NCBI GenBank assembly: GCA_012295275.1
Contig: CM022666.1
Span: 2,872,616 to 2,936,615 of the forward strand
Direction of reading: 5' to 3'
Source: Chrysomallon squamiferum
Taxonomy: Eukaryota > Mollusca > Gastropoda > Neomphalida > Peltospiridae
DNA: 64,000 nucleotides
In this document: positions 50,785 through 62,511 of the stretch, one piece after another
Layout of the letters: each line of letters opens with the position of its first letter
Position numbering within the stretch: the first letter of the stretch is position 1
Made by a program: the position numbers and the translations under genes
Notes under the pieces: model-generated
The model's input: the letters and a program-made list of their open reading frames with translations, nothing else
Database searches by the model: none
Told to the model about the DNA's origin: nothing

Positions 50785-51000
50785 TTTCCTGACGTCTGTA
50801 ACCTGGGATGACCTGGGTCATAGTAACCAGCTCGGTGTGTTCCTCGTGCTGTACATCAAGTCTTTGAAGCGGCTTCGTAGCTAGGCACTGATGATAATGT
50901 AGTGTGCGTGGTAAATAAGTATGTGTTATCTGAAGGTCTAAAGTGCTTACCTCTCACTAGTTTAACATTTCAACACCACGGGCAGAGGCAAGCATTAAAC
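50785..51000. promoter_or_regulatory. Non-repetitive island with an ATGACC/GGTCAT palindrome
   Basis: ATGACCTGGGTCAT (50808-50821) is a perfect inverted repeat with a 2-nt centre. It contains two nuclear-receptor half-sites back to back (TGACCT, GGGTCA). TTCAACACCACGGGCAGAGGC (50969-50989; read as TTCAACACC and GGGCAGAGGC halves) matches about 16 of 21 positions of the vertebrate RE1 silencer element. No open frame of interest. Confidence 0.2.
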
Positions 51001-51410
51001 AGAGATTTAATGAGGGGGGAATGCAGTATTTATTGGTTAACCCTTTTCATGTTAGGGGAGAAATGTTTTGTAGTTTAATAATTTTTTTTTTTTTTTTTTT
51101 TAAGAAGAAGGGATCTGATGTTGAATAGTAATTTACTGATTAACTCTTTTGAATTAGGGGAGAAATGTTTTGTAGTTTAATATTATTTGGTTGTTTTTTA
51201 AAAAAGAGATCTGATGTTGAATAGTAATTTACTGATTAACTCTTTTTGATGGTTGTGGGGGAGAGATGTTTTGTAGTTAGTTTGTTTTGTTTTTTTTGTT
51301 TTTTTTTAAAACAGAGATTTAATGAAATGAATGCAGTATTTATTGGTTAACCCCCTTTTTTGAGGTTTGGGGAGAGGTTTGTAATTTAACCCTTTTGGTG
51401 TTAATCTTTT
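51001..51410. repeat. Minisatellite, ~97-108 bp unit
   Basis: Four units start AGAGAT(T/C)T(A/G)ATG at about 51001, 51108, 51205 and 51313. Each carries a TTTA(C/T)TG(A/G)TTAAC block, a GGGGAGA(A/G)ATGTTTTGTAGTTTAAT block and a variable T tract. The T tract length varies between units and explains the unequal period. Confidence 0.85.
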
Positions 51411-52140
51411 ATGTGTGTGAGAGAGAGACAGAGAAATATAATACAATTTTAAATACTTGTTAAATTTCCAATAAAAAGCAATAAAAAAAAGTATTAATAA
51501 TAAAAAATAATCATGCTTTAAAAACAGTATACTGATAGTATATGAATAAATGAATACATAAACAATAAGTAATAAAAATTATAACCATAAATCTCTCAAT
51601 GTGTAACATATACTGCAACACTTTAATCATTATTTTAAATTCGTTTCATTAAAAATTTATTATAAAACAAACCCAAAACACACACACACACACACACACA
51701 AACACACACAAAGCAATTTCGTTGTTTTAAAGGCAACAACACTTTAAAATCGAAACATTTTAATACCCAGGATCTAAATAACAACTGAAAACAATTCACT
51801 TCTCTGATAATAACGTCCATCATTTAACCTATATTAAAAATAAATGACAATCTATCATATCCTTCTGACATTTTCGATACAAATTTCATCATTATGTAAG
51901 ACAGAAATAAACCAGATTAATATCGATTTTTATTACAACAGCTAAATGCGTATAGCACCTGTGCTTTATCAATTTCATATAATCTATTTTAGAATTTTTT
52001 TTTTTTTTATCACATTATTTTTTTTTTATTTTTTATTAATAAATTATCTAAATTCTTTCTACACCTTTCCAAATGATAAATTTATATTATTATTATTACT
52101 TTTTTTTTTTTTTTTTAATTATTATTACTATTATTATTTC

Positions 52141-52177
<37 letters not shown>

Positions 52178-53191
52178 AAGTGTGCAGGTAACAGAATGAA
52201 CACAAATTTTTATTTATTAAAGTGTTCAACATAGTTCAAGCAAGAAAGAAAATTCATTACAGTTTTATTTGTTTTCAAAAAGTACATCTGATCATTTCTA
52301 ACAATCAAAATACATATGATACACTTCCAAACGATTATCTTATTTGTTTCTAGTGTAAATGAAAATATTACACAAATTCCACAAGATTCACAATAACTGA
52401 TTTACCACTAGCTACCAGTCTTTTCTAATAATAAAGTACGAGAATAACAATAATATAAAAAAAATGCAAATAAAATAAAAAATAAATACTGTTATTTTCT
52501 TCTTCTTCTTCTTTTTGTTTGAATAACAGTGACAGCAATTTTGTTTATGAGTGAACCAAAAACTCACAAACAGCGATGCCAGTTCACTGCAGTTTTGCCA
52601 ACTGTTACTCACATCTACTCACTGAGTTTCAACACCAGTCAGAAAATTACTGACATTGTTGTTTTCGCTATCAGTTCATCAGGATTTTTCTTTTTTATGT
52701 AGAACCCGACATTTTTAGTACAAAGTAAAATTACACTCTCAATGTTTTTTTTAAATTTTTAAAAATTTTTAAATTGCGTTTTTTAATTTTTTTTTTAATT
52801 ATTTTTAAAATAAGTAATTGTGGTTAGTATAGATCTGACATTCTTTATTATTAGCAAAGGTTGGACTCCACAAAATTAAAACAACAACTGTGATTTGTAT
52901 ATATAAAATTAGATTATTCTGTCTTTACAAATCAATGGTACATTTTCAGGTAAGTTATATTTCATTATTATCAAAGTTTCAGCATTAACAAAAATAAACC
53001 ATCACTCTCTTGTAAGAGTGCCAAATATATTTATTTATTTAACACAACTGGAACATTTTAAAATTTAAATTATTATCTAACTTTATTATTAGCAAATATA
53101 TATTTTTTTAAATGCAATAAAGCAACTACTTGGAAGTGAAAAAAGAAAAGAAGAATAAGAATTTTTAAGTTGTTTGTTCAATATCATGACA

Positions 53192-53232
<41 letters not shown>

Positions 53233-54115
53233 ACTAATACATAACAACAGTAATAACAACAACAATAACAGTAATAATTAATAAATAGATAAAAGCAGTA
53301 ACTTGAACAAAAATAAAATATATTTTATCATTACCTTCAAAAATACATTTAAACATTAGTTATTTTGAAACCACAGATCACAAAGTTTAAAAAAATAAAA
53401 AAAAAAAAATAAAATGTACATTCTAAAGATTTTATTATTTATAATAATCTTATTCATTTATTTTTTAAACATCACACAACAAGAAGGAAAAAGTCATAAA
53501 CTATATTAGTAGGATGATACTAAACTCAAATCTCAGTTTTTTCTGAATGGTAATATAATGGAAAAAGAGCAAACAAACTATGTTATGTTTACTGAGGTAG
53601 AATCAAGACATGATGTATATGTTTTATGTATCAGGTCATCTGTGTATGTATATAATATATACTTCAGTACATACTAAAACCACATGAAAAATATTAATAA
53701 AATTTTATTACAGTACTTTACATAGCTTTAGCAAAAAACACATTTTTCGATATCATTACAAATACAATTAAACTTTCAAAGAATTTTTCTTCATTATTAT
53801 TATTTATAAGACTGTACAAACAAATTTACAGACTTACTGACTTACATTTAGGGACATTAAAAATTTATTTTGATTATTAATAATCCAGTAATTAAATAAT
53901 CCTTAGTTATATAATATTTGCTTTCTATTTTTCAAACTGACTTAATGCGGACTCAAAAAAAAATTTCAAAAATATTATTTCACTTATTAATAGTAATTAT
54001 AAAAACTGTCTATAATTTTAAAAAAAAATATATATCACTTAAAAATTTATTTCATATATTAATAATTATCTATTGCCTAAGATTTTTTTTTTTAAACTGA
54101 TTTAAACTGATGTCA
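51411..54115. other. Very AT-rich DNA, no gene seen
   Basis: (AC)n at 51678-51699, T tracts near 51997-52008, 52018-52027 and 52101-52116, (ATT)n at 52143-52176 and 53191-53231. The part at 52200-52700 is the least repetitive. Frames are short and Phe/Tyr/Lys-rich. Confidence 0.6.
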
Positions 54116-54119
54116 TTTT

Positions 54120-54200
54120 AATCCTTGCATGGATTAAGTTTTCAAACTGTAGCCGTAAGGTCGTGAGTCAAACTGCACTCAAATCACAATTCAATAAATC
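54120..54200 (+). mobile_element. Possible tRNA-like SINE fragment
   Basis: GCCGTAAGGTCGTGAGTCAA (54152-54171) resembles the region around the B box of tRNA-derived SINEs (GTAAGGTYGTGAGTTCAA). No intact A box or tail is seen. Confidence 0.35.
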
Positions 54201-55689
54201 ATTTAACATGTCTGATATCCAAGCATGCCTGTCTTGGACACACAAGCCATGAGCCTCAAATTTATGCCCACTAAACAGATTTTGTGTTAATAAGCCTGAG
54301 CAGTCCAACATCCATGAGTTTGTGTTGTATACATATAAATTAGAGTTTCACACTAACCCTTTCCTAAAAATAAAGTATGGCAGTTCTGTAATAATCACAG
54401 AAATAATATGGCAGACACAATTTTTATTTCTTATTTTTGTATATAAATGATGTTGTAAAATAATAATAATAATAATAATGAGAAGAAGAAGAAAAAGAAG
54501 AAGAAGAAGACACTATTTGATTGCATATTCTCTCACAATATAACCTACACAAACAAAAGTTATTTTAGGGTCTCAAAACATTTAAACAGTAAAAAAAAAG
54601 TTTTTTTTCAAAAACACTAGACTATCTATATAGCTACTCAATTTATATTAGATAGGAATGTCACTACAATGAGATTACATATCTAGAAAGCAACATTTCA
54701 TTTAAGACAGACCTCAAACACATATACATTCATATATACTATGTATAATATATAATTCATTTAGTATAACCTTTATTATTATGTATTAACCTGTATTTAT
54801 TCAGTAGTATTAATGCACATACATACAAAATCAAAAAAAAAAAAAAAAAAAAAAAAAAAATAATAATAATAATAATAATAGTAATAATAAATATATACAG
54901 GATGGAAAGTAAAATAAAAAATATAAAAAATTAATAAGCACAGTAGAAGGTTTCTTTTCAAACCATTTTTATGTCTTATATTGTTTCAAAGGCCAGGGAT
55001 AAAATGACAAATGACAGACATGCATCAAGCAGGTATTAACATTTTAATTTGAATTATTCATTTATTGTTGCTCTGAAATAAATATGAGATAACCTGCAGT
55101 GGCATTTTCCTCTGAAAACTTCCTGTACATTTTTTATGTTTGTTATTTGTTCTGAGAAAAAGAAATAAAAAACCCACAAAAAACCCAAAACAACAAAATA
55201 ACTGACTAACACGTACTAAGCTGGAATTAACATTTTCAGTTTTTCGTCAGTTATTTGATTGATTCGTTCAATCTGATTTAGTGACAGACAGACAGACAGA
55301 GAGACACGAGCTGAATTTAAGACTTGTTCTGGAAACTCATTACAAAATAAAAATAAATTATTTTTTTTTTTCTGAAAGTTAAAAAGTCTTAATATATATA
55401 TTTGTTTAACAAATAAATAATAAAAATTTAGAGGCAGGGAAAAAAACCACACAAAAAATCAAAAAAACAACAACAAGCAATTCAAAATATAAGCTTGTTT
55501 CAGTAATATACAATATCTACCACTGGCAGTTCTTTCAATAACAGCATTTATAATCATATTAATTCCCCATCACATCTAAAGAACTGCCTATTCTTCTTCA
55601 CCTCTATCAGCAACTGAGATGTTGTTTAGACAGTATTTGAAATCTATACTTTAAATTCTTATTCTTTCTACTTCTTGTCTTTGATTCTG

Positions 55690-55692
<3 letters not shown>
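54201..55692. other. AT-rich DNA, no gene seen
   Basis: AAT then AAG units at 54461-54510, a long A tract then AAT at 54833-54890, (GACA)n at 55282-55299. The part at 54930-55140 is non-repetitive. Confidence 0.55.
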
Positions 55693-55783
<91 letters not shown>

Positions 55784-55821
55784 CCTCTCCCTCTCCCTCT
55801 CCCTCTCCCTCTCCCTCTCCC
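55693..55821. repeat. (TC)n passing into a (CCCTCT)n hexanucleotide
   Basis: A TC run of about 87 bp, then about seven CTCCCT units (55780-55821). The minus frame of Arg/Glu and Gly/Arg is a translation artefact. Confidence 0.95.
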
Positions 55822-56265
55822 ATCCTTTAAGCTTTCAGAGACTTCTAACATCACTCCAGGAACTGGAACATCTTGGCCAACAAGCTGGGAAGGAAGGTAG
55901 ACAGCAGACGGCTTGGCCTACAATCATCAAATTGTGGTTTTCATTCCAGGTAGACATTGGAAATAACTGGCGGCAGAATGCTGGAATGTTGGCACGGAGA
56001 AAGCTCCTGTAACAATTACCACAGCCCGAGTAATATAATTCAGTGGAAAAAGCTGGCGGATTGCAATGACTACTACAACCTCTTCTCGCAATAATTTGAA
56101 AACATTTATCACATCAACAGTTCACTCGGTAGATTAGAAGATTGGCCTGTTAGTTCAGGAAGCAAGTTTTACGAGGTTGTATTCCTAATGGTTGTATTCT
56201 TTCCTTTTTTTCTTTAAATGATTTTTATTTTTTCAATTGAAGTGATTAAAAAATGAAAAACAAAA

Positions 56266-56298
<33 letters not shown>

Positions 56299-56506
56299 CT
56301 AACAAAAAGTCCTATGATGATGTATTAAAAAAAAATTTATAATAAATTTATTGTACATTATATACAGTGTATTATTATGATTATTTTGTGGTTTTTGTTT
56401 TGTTATTGATATTTTTATTATTTTATTGCCAGTGTTTTTATAACTGTTATTGTTATTAATATTATTATTTCTAATCCAAACAGTTTTTCATTTTAATTAT
56501 CATTAC

Positions 56507-56543
<37 letters not shown>

Positions 56544-56898
56544 ATTTTATTATCATTATTATTATCACATTTTAGTGGCACAACAAATATTTTCATTTAA
56601 TATTTTATCCACATTATCAGACAGAAAAAGATTTTAAATTTTAATTTTTATTATTTTTCTTTTTCTTTTTTCCCATTTTTTTTTAAAACAGATTTTCAAC
56701 AAAAGAGCATAACATTTAAGAAAATATGTTTAAAAATTTAAATCACTGATAACCCAATCCCCAAAAGCATAGACAGACAGACAGGCAGACAGACAGACAG
56801 ACTGACATTTCTGAATGTCTTTAGCATGATGTATTTAAGTATGTGACTCACTTCTGAATGTCGCTGATGAGTCACCTAATAACCTGGGTACCTGGAAT
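55822..56898. other. Mixed then AT-rich DNA, no recognised gene
   Basis: The part at 55825-56200 is non-repetitive and GC-richer, with a short minus frame (55927-56112) that shows no domain. AAG units lie at 56277-56297, (ATT)n at 56508-56540 and GACA units at 56771-56805. Confidence 0.4.
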
Positions 56899-56965
56899 AG
56901 TAACACATAATACAGTACATTATGTAGTAACGCATAATACAGTACATTACGTAGTAATGTGCTAT
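56899..56965. repeat. Short tandem repeat, 27 bp unit
   Basis: AGTAAC(A/G)CATAATACAG and TACATTA(T/C)GT form a 27 bp unit starting at 56899, 56926 and 56953 (last partial). The TATA/Leu-rich minus frame crosses it. Confidence 0.9.
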
Positions 56966-57334
56966 ATGGTGCCTGATTCAGTGCAAATGTCTTGTTTAGA
57001 ATGACAAGCTGTGCCTCGTTTAGTGTTAGAAGGTGCAAAATTCTTATTCTTGAGAACAAATTCATAACGTTTTTTTGTTTTTCATTATTATTATTTTTAT
57101 TTGGTTTGTTAGTATTACTCTGATCCAAAGTCTGTTCCTTTTAATTAAAAAAAAATAATAGTTACTAAATAAAGAAAGAAAAAAAAAGAAAGAAAGAAAG
57201 AAAGATAGGAAAGAAAAGAAAAGAACTGAAAAAGACATAATCAAAAAAAACACCCAAAACAACAATAGAGAATTAATACATAGATCTTTTTTTTCACTCT
57301 TAAATGAAAGCTACATATATCTACATCATAGATT

Positions 57335-57406
57335 CATACATACATACATACATACATACATACATACATACATACATACTTACATACATACATACTCACA
57401 CACACA
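57335..57406. repeat. (CATA)n microsatellite
   Basis: CATA units to 57378, then CATA with interruptions and a short AC run. A GAAA-rich purine block lies before it at 57165-57225. Confidence 0.93.
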
Positions 57407-58240
57407 ATATTAGTTATCCCCAGTACCATTAGAAAACTTCAAATACACATCATATCATTTCTCTTTCCTTGATGTACACCATTTAATACCATTATCCGAC
57501 ACGACACATACATCATACATACAGGCATCGTACACTTTTCTCTTCAGGCCTTAAATCAAAATTAGTGGTGATGATTTAAATGGTCAAAGTTCTGTGTAGC
57601 TGTGATATCTCATCGTTGGTCTTTTCTGCCAGATATATAAAACAGATCCTGGTCTGCATGGTTAATATCTCGACAGTATGTTGCAATACAGATATGCATT
57701 AATTTCAGTCTTTTTTTTTTCACTGCTATCTCAAATTAAATCTGGTGTAATGACATATGTCTGTGAGTCCTCAGTCTAGACTTAAATGTATTTTTTTTTT
57801 TTTTTTTTATTATTATTATGAGAGAAGAAAAAGGTCTGGGTGTGTGTTGAGAAAAAATTAATTACCAAGATATGTGGAGTATGCTTAATTTTTGGTTATT
57901 TCTTAAAGTTAAATTTGTTTCGCTAATGTAGATGCTTGTTACGTTAATGTTATGTTCTTGTTAGTATTATTCCTGTTAATTAAAACTGATTTCAGTTCTG
58001 TTTTTATTTTCTGTCTCAACTGAAGTACATACTCTCTACAGTATTAAAGTAGTCACAGTTCAGGGAGACAGCAACAAGGTTTGTTCTTGGCAGTGGACAT
58101 ACCAAAGGCAGCATCTCTTTCATAGTAGATCACATTATTGAAAATATATCAAATTACTGTCTAACAGAGATGTCTGACCCCTCGCATCTAAGTCAAATCC
58201 ACTACCAAAGTCACAGCTGATCATATAATCAAAAAGATAT
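57407..58240. other. Mixed AT-rich DNA, no gene seen
   Basis: Non-repetitive at 57420-57700 and 58000-58240, T tract at 57790-57807. No open frame of interest. Confidence 0.5.
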
Positions 58241-58244
58241 CAAA

Positions 58245-58320
58245 ATTTTTGGACCAGAAGAATCACCTGTGAGATTTAAACTCAAGACCCATCATGCCCT
58301 GAGCGATTTCTCACAGCCGA
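58245..58320 (-). mobile_element. Possible tRNA-like SINE fragment
   Basis: On the minus strand, GGCTGTGAGAAATCGCTCAG (58318-58299) resembles an A-box region and GAGTTTAAATCTC (58283-58271) a B box, in the correct order. The spacing is shorter than in a tRNA, so it is a decayed fragment. Confidence 0.35.
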
Positions 58321-59118
58321 AAACACAGCTATAAAAATAGTACAAAATACTGTCAATTTAGTCAGTACAGATTACAAATCCAGTCTGAATTACCCGTAAT
58401 ACTGCTGTTTAAAGACTTCTGTACTCTTAGTGGCCCGGTGGGATTAGAAAACAATTTTATAATCTTAAGATAAGCTTCCAGTCTGGACTTGGTAATGTAA
58501 ACCTTGAACAGAGAGACACTGAATTCCTCTGGAACGAAGTATGGAAATTAACAGAACAATTGTCATTAATGGTGTCTCGCATGTTTTATTTAACGATTAA
58601 ATATTAAACTGTTTAAAAAAAATCAAATATAAAGCTCTGTGACAAAGAAAGAAAGAATATTAAAAAGAAAAGAAGACTGCATATTTTATTTAAATATTAA
58701 ATATTAAACAGTAATTTTATATATAAAAATAAATATAATGTACTGCAACAAAAACAGAATACAAAAAAAAAAGGGGGGGAAAAAAAATAATGAAAATCAA
58801 AATCTTTGTATTTATTTGTGTCTTGTAGATATTAAAGATATAAAATTCTTAATTTACTGTTTTAAAAAAATATACGGCATTAAATTTAAAAACAAAAGGA
58901 AAAACTGACAGAGAGTGACTGAGAGTGAAAGAAAAAGGGAGAAAGAGAGAATCAAAAATAGAATATTCAACTTTTCAAAGCTAATTTTACAGACTGAAAA
59001 CAAAAAAGCCAAAAAAAACCAATCAGAAGACGATTAACTATTTATATCTCATGGTCAACTCCAACCATTATTTAACTTTATGATATCAAAAATGTAATTT
59101 TGTTCTTTTTCAAAGGGT

Positions 59119-59153
<35 letters not shown>

Positions 59154-59350
59154 AAAAGACACTAGTGTCAGCAACAATCGATTTTCATCTGTCAACTTAT
59201 TTTACAAATGTAGCTTTGTGTAACAAATAAAAATAATATATGGCCACATTCGTTAACTATTATAAAAGAAGGGATTACTTTTACGTCAAATTAAAACGAC
59301 ATCATTACTGTGTTTGAAACGTAAGCTGCGAAGCACTCCACTGGAAAGGA
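58321..59350. other. AT-rich DNA, no gene seen
   Basis: Non-repetitive at 58330-58600 and 59160-59350, A/purine-rich at 58740-58800 and 58900-58960, (TA)n at 59119-59150. Confidence 0.5.
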
Positions 59351-59581
59351 ATAATTATGGATCTACCCAAAACAGGCATCCGAAATGCGATCTCCTTTGT
59401 TTTTTACTGTGCCATTAAACATTCATTTAGTCAGTGCAGGAGATGCTATCAATTCTGCATCACAGGTGATCTTTTGAAAGGACTGCCTCGCTATCGAACA
59501 ATCACTTTCATTGTCACTGGTTATGCCTCAGGTCATTATTTGTATGTGTCATCAGCAGCTTCAATCACAGGTTCAGAATGA
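59351..59581 (+). other. Non-repetitive open frame running into a minisatellite
   Basis: A 74-codon plus frame starts MDLPKTGIRNAISFVFYC. It has mixed composition and two Cys-rich pieces (CRRCYQFC). I recognise no domain. From about 59520 the sequence (TATGCCTCAGGTCATTATT and TCATCAGC) already resembles the 34 bp minisatellite that follows, so at least the C-terminal third may be repeat-derived. Confidence 0.25.
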
Positions 59582-60230
59582 TTAACAAATCACTGAAGTT
59601 TACCTTGCCCTGGATGATCAGCAACTCTTGTAAATCATCATTCTTTTCAGGGTTTTTTTCTTTGCAAACAACCATCTGTACAAATTAGTATGACTCAAAT
59701 GATCACCTTCTGTGTAAGACAATATGACTCCAATTATCACCTTCTGCACAAAATGATGTGTCTCAAATGATACACAAATTTTGCTTGACTCAAGTTATCA
59801 CCTTCGGAAACAAATTTACGAGTCAAATGACCACGTTTATAAACCTCTATGCCATGCATGATGACATTTTCAAATCATTACGGCTCAAATGATTATCATC
59901 TAAACTGATCACTATGCCTCTTGCTACCATCATCAATACAAGTCACAATGCCTCAAATAATCTTTTTATTATTATTATTATTTTTTTTTTTTTGTAATAA
60001 ATAATAACACATCAAGTGATACAATCTGTATTGATGAAAAAAAAATGTCTAAAAATTCATTTCATTACAAATGATCACTTTTGTAACGTTCTGTAATGTC
60101 TCAAGTGGTTACTCAGGAAAAACCAGTGTAACTCATTATGCCTCGTCTGTCATCAGCTAAACCTAGTTTAATTCATCATACTTCCAATTGATCTCTGTTC
60201 AGATGTGTTATGCCTCAAAACAACTTGTTT
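59520..60230. repeat. Minisatellite, 34 bp unit
   Basis: Units of TG(A/T)CTCAAATGATCACCTTC-like sequence begin at 59691, 59725, 59759, 59786, 59820, 59851, 59882, 59916 and 59950, mostly 31-34 bp apart. Diverged units flank this core on both sides. It is interrupted by T-rich/AT-rich sequence at 59960-60055. Confidence 0.82.
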
Positions 60231-60633
60231 TATTAAAGAAAAAGAAATTTTTTAAAATAGGAATGACCACACGTACATGTATGTGTGACTTCAGACTTCG
60301 TTTGAATCAAGAGGTGACACATGGATGAATAATGCAACGATGAATAATCTCAGTGTTGAAAAAAAGAATAAAGAAAAACCTTTCAAAAAGAAGACATGAA
60401 AGAGAAAGAAAGAAAGAACGAATGAGTGAAATAAAGAAAGGAAAGAAAGCAAAGATTTAGAAGAAAAAATACGAATGAATGAAATGAAAGGCTACACATG
60501 AATAAAAGATTAAGGATAAATGAAAGAAGATGAAAGAATGAAAGAAAAAACAGGCAATGAAAGAATTTTAAAAATAAAGAAAAATCAAAATAATACTATT
60601 AAAACAAAACCAATCATATATTTTAAAAAACAG

Positions 60634-60683
<50 letters not shown>

Positions 60684-60700
60684 CATAAAAGAAAAATTAA
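60231..60700. repeat. GAAA/GAAT purine-rich DNA ending in a long A tract
   Basis: Drifted AAAGAAAGA and GAATGAA units at 60360-60600, then an A tract of about 40 bp at 60634-60673. Lys-rich frames are artefacts. Confidence 0.8.
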
Positions 60701-60910
60701 AGAAATGCCAAAAGCCAGACTGCCCTGCATGCATGCATATGATATCGTGTTATTAAACAAGACAGGCTCTCAGACTTTGGCAGCAGATTCATTGGAAACC
60801 AATGGCGAAACAACAAAGGATGGAAGAAAGCATCCCAGACCCACTCGCCGGTCAATGCCTTTCGGGAGTTGAGATCAGCCAACTGTTGTGCGCAAACCGG
60901 TAATTTGTAT
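60701..60910. other. Non-repetitive CpG-richer island, open on both strands
   Basis: On minus, a frame (60697-60882) reads MADLNSRKALTGEWVWDAFF near its start. It is preceded by an acceptor-like ACAACAG. The GEWVWDAFF piece loosely recalls the WVW start of mature type II cadherins, but nothing beyond it fits, and no donor follows. On plus, a 55-codon frame starts at 60706 and ends at a TGA near 60871. I name neither. Confidence 0.25.
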
Positions 60911-61021
60911 TTTTGACAAAAGGATCAATAACTAAAGCTTGCCATTACCAGTCTAGACATAGCAAATTAATGAACCCGCAAAGATGGATGTGCTGTTTCC
61001 ATTGAAATTGTAATTCAGATG

Positions 61022-61023
<2 letters not shown>

Positions 61024-61053
<30 letters not shown>
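61024..61053. repeat. (AC)n microsatellite
   Basis: Pure AC run of about 29 bp. Confidence 0.93.
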
Positions 61054-61056
<3 letters not shown>

Positions 61057-61074
61057 GGAGAACAAGGCATGTAT

Positions 61075-61260
61075 GTATACGTGGTTACTAGGTCCGAGGT
61101 TTCGCGTTGTTGCTTGGTCATAAATTATACGAATTAACTTGTGATTTCTTCATCTCGGATCAATGCACCAATCCGGTGTAATGTAATGAAGAAGACGACG
61201 CAAATAGCAGTCAGTGTTATTAACTTCGGCGATTATTGTTTTGTACCAACGCATATGGAA
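61075..61260. other. CpG-richer non-repetitive island
   Basis: About ten CpGs in 180 bp, well above the surroundings. No long open frame. It might be regulatory DNA or a 5' UTR fragment, but no core promoter motif is clear. Confidence 0.3.
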
Positions 61261-62110
61261 AGATGATACAGAAAGGCAACGAGAAAGTGAATTACAGAAA
61301 AAACAAAGAGAAATATGAAAAAAAGAAGAAGATATATATATTAAAAAGAGAGATACGGAAAATGAGAAAGAAAAAAAGAAAAGAAGAGAATATAGTATGA
61401 GAGAAAAAGAGGGAGATAAAGAAGTGCTAGAAATTTAAAACATAATATATGTATATAATATATAAATTTTGAGAGATCGCAATACATAATATCAATCTAC
61501 GTTTAATGCATAAATTTAGAGAGAACAAAATGTATCATATCAAACTGTTTAATATATAAATTAAAGTCTACTGGAAGAAAGAAAGTATTTATCAATATTT
61601 ATGTATTTTGTAACCCTATATGAATATGTAAATTTATGCACATACACACAGACAAAAAGACACAATTTAATCAAAACGGCAGATTGTAATACAAATGCAT
61701 TTTAATCAAAGTCGAGATATTTATTTTCAGTTTGAAATAACGTTACAGTGGAATTGATTTTTATGTAACTGCATAAGTTTTATAGTTTAAAACATTTTAA
61801 AAAAAAAATTAAAAAAATACATAGATGTTTTTCTTCTGTGTGAATTAATTTAAAATGCCAACAAAATTATACTGTTTTTTTTTCTACCTTGGAAATAATG
61901 ACTAGTGTATGAACAATTCGGATCTCTTTCCTTTTTTTTTTTTCTATCGCACCTCTTTTTTTTTTAAATATATATTTACTTATGTGTATATGTGTCTAGT
62001 CATTTTCCCATGCTATTTTTTTTTTGTTGAAAGAATTGAAGTGAGGTACAAGCAAGCTCTCGTGGGAACATGTTAACTCTGTATGTAGAGTACAAAAAGA
62101 GTGAGACTAT
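61261..62110. other. Purine-rich then AT-rich DNA, no gene seen
   Basis: GAAA/GAGA-rich at 61270-61430. Two diverged GAGA(T/A)C-CAATACATAATATCAA segments near 61470 and 61518. T tracts at 61930-61943 and 61955-61966. Confidence 0.55.
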
Positions 62111-62116
62111 TAAACT

Positions 62117-62350
62117 GTCTGACACATGAGACAATGGGTTCAATTCTTGCCATGGACTAAGATAATTGTTATGATTGTAATGTTGTCTAATATGACTGGT
62201 AGGCACTTGGTTCAATTCTTGCTGTTCGCTAAGCAGTTGTTATTGTCTAGTGTGACTTGCAGACGCTGAGTTCATTTCATGCTATCAGCTACCGGGAAAT
62301 TAGTGTGGTTGTAAAACTGTCTGATGTGACTGGTAGACACTGGGTCAGGG
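62117..62350 (+). repeat. Tandem array of a tRNA-like monomer, ~60-74 bp unit
   Basis: Four units begin GTCT(G/A)A(T/C)-like at 62117, 62185, 62245 and 62319. Each has TGACTGGTAG(G/A)CACT followed by a GGTTCAATTCTTGC-like B-box segment, then a CTAAG-ATTGTTAT tail. The last unit is truncated at the pyrimidine tract. Confidence 0.65.
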
Positions 62351-62354
62351 AAAC

Positions 62355-62423
62355 CTCTCTCTCTTTCTCCCTCTCCCTCTCTCTTTTTCTCCCTCCCTCC
62401 CTCTCTTTCTCTCCTTCTCTCTC

Positions 62424-62511
<88 letters not shown>

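Noticed and set aside
53590-53602. TGAGGTAGAAT, similar to the let-7 start
   Set aside because: The match stops after eight bases and no precursor stem is visible.
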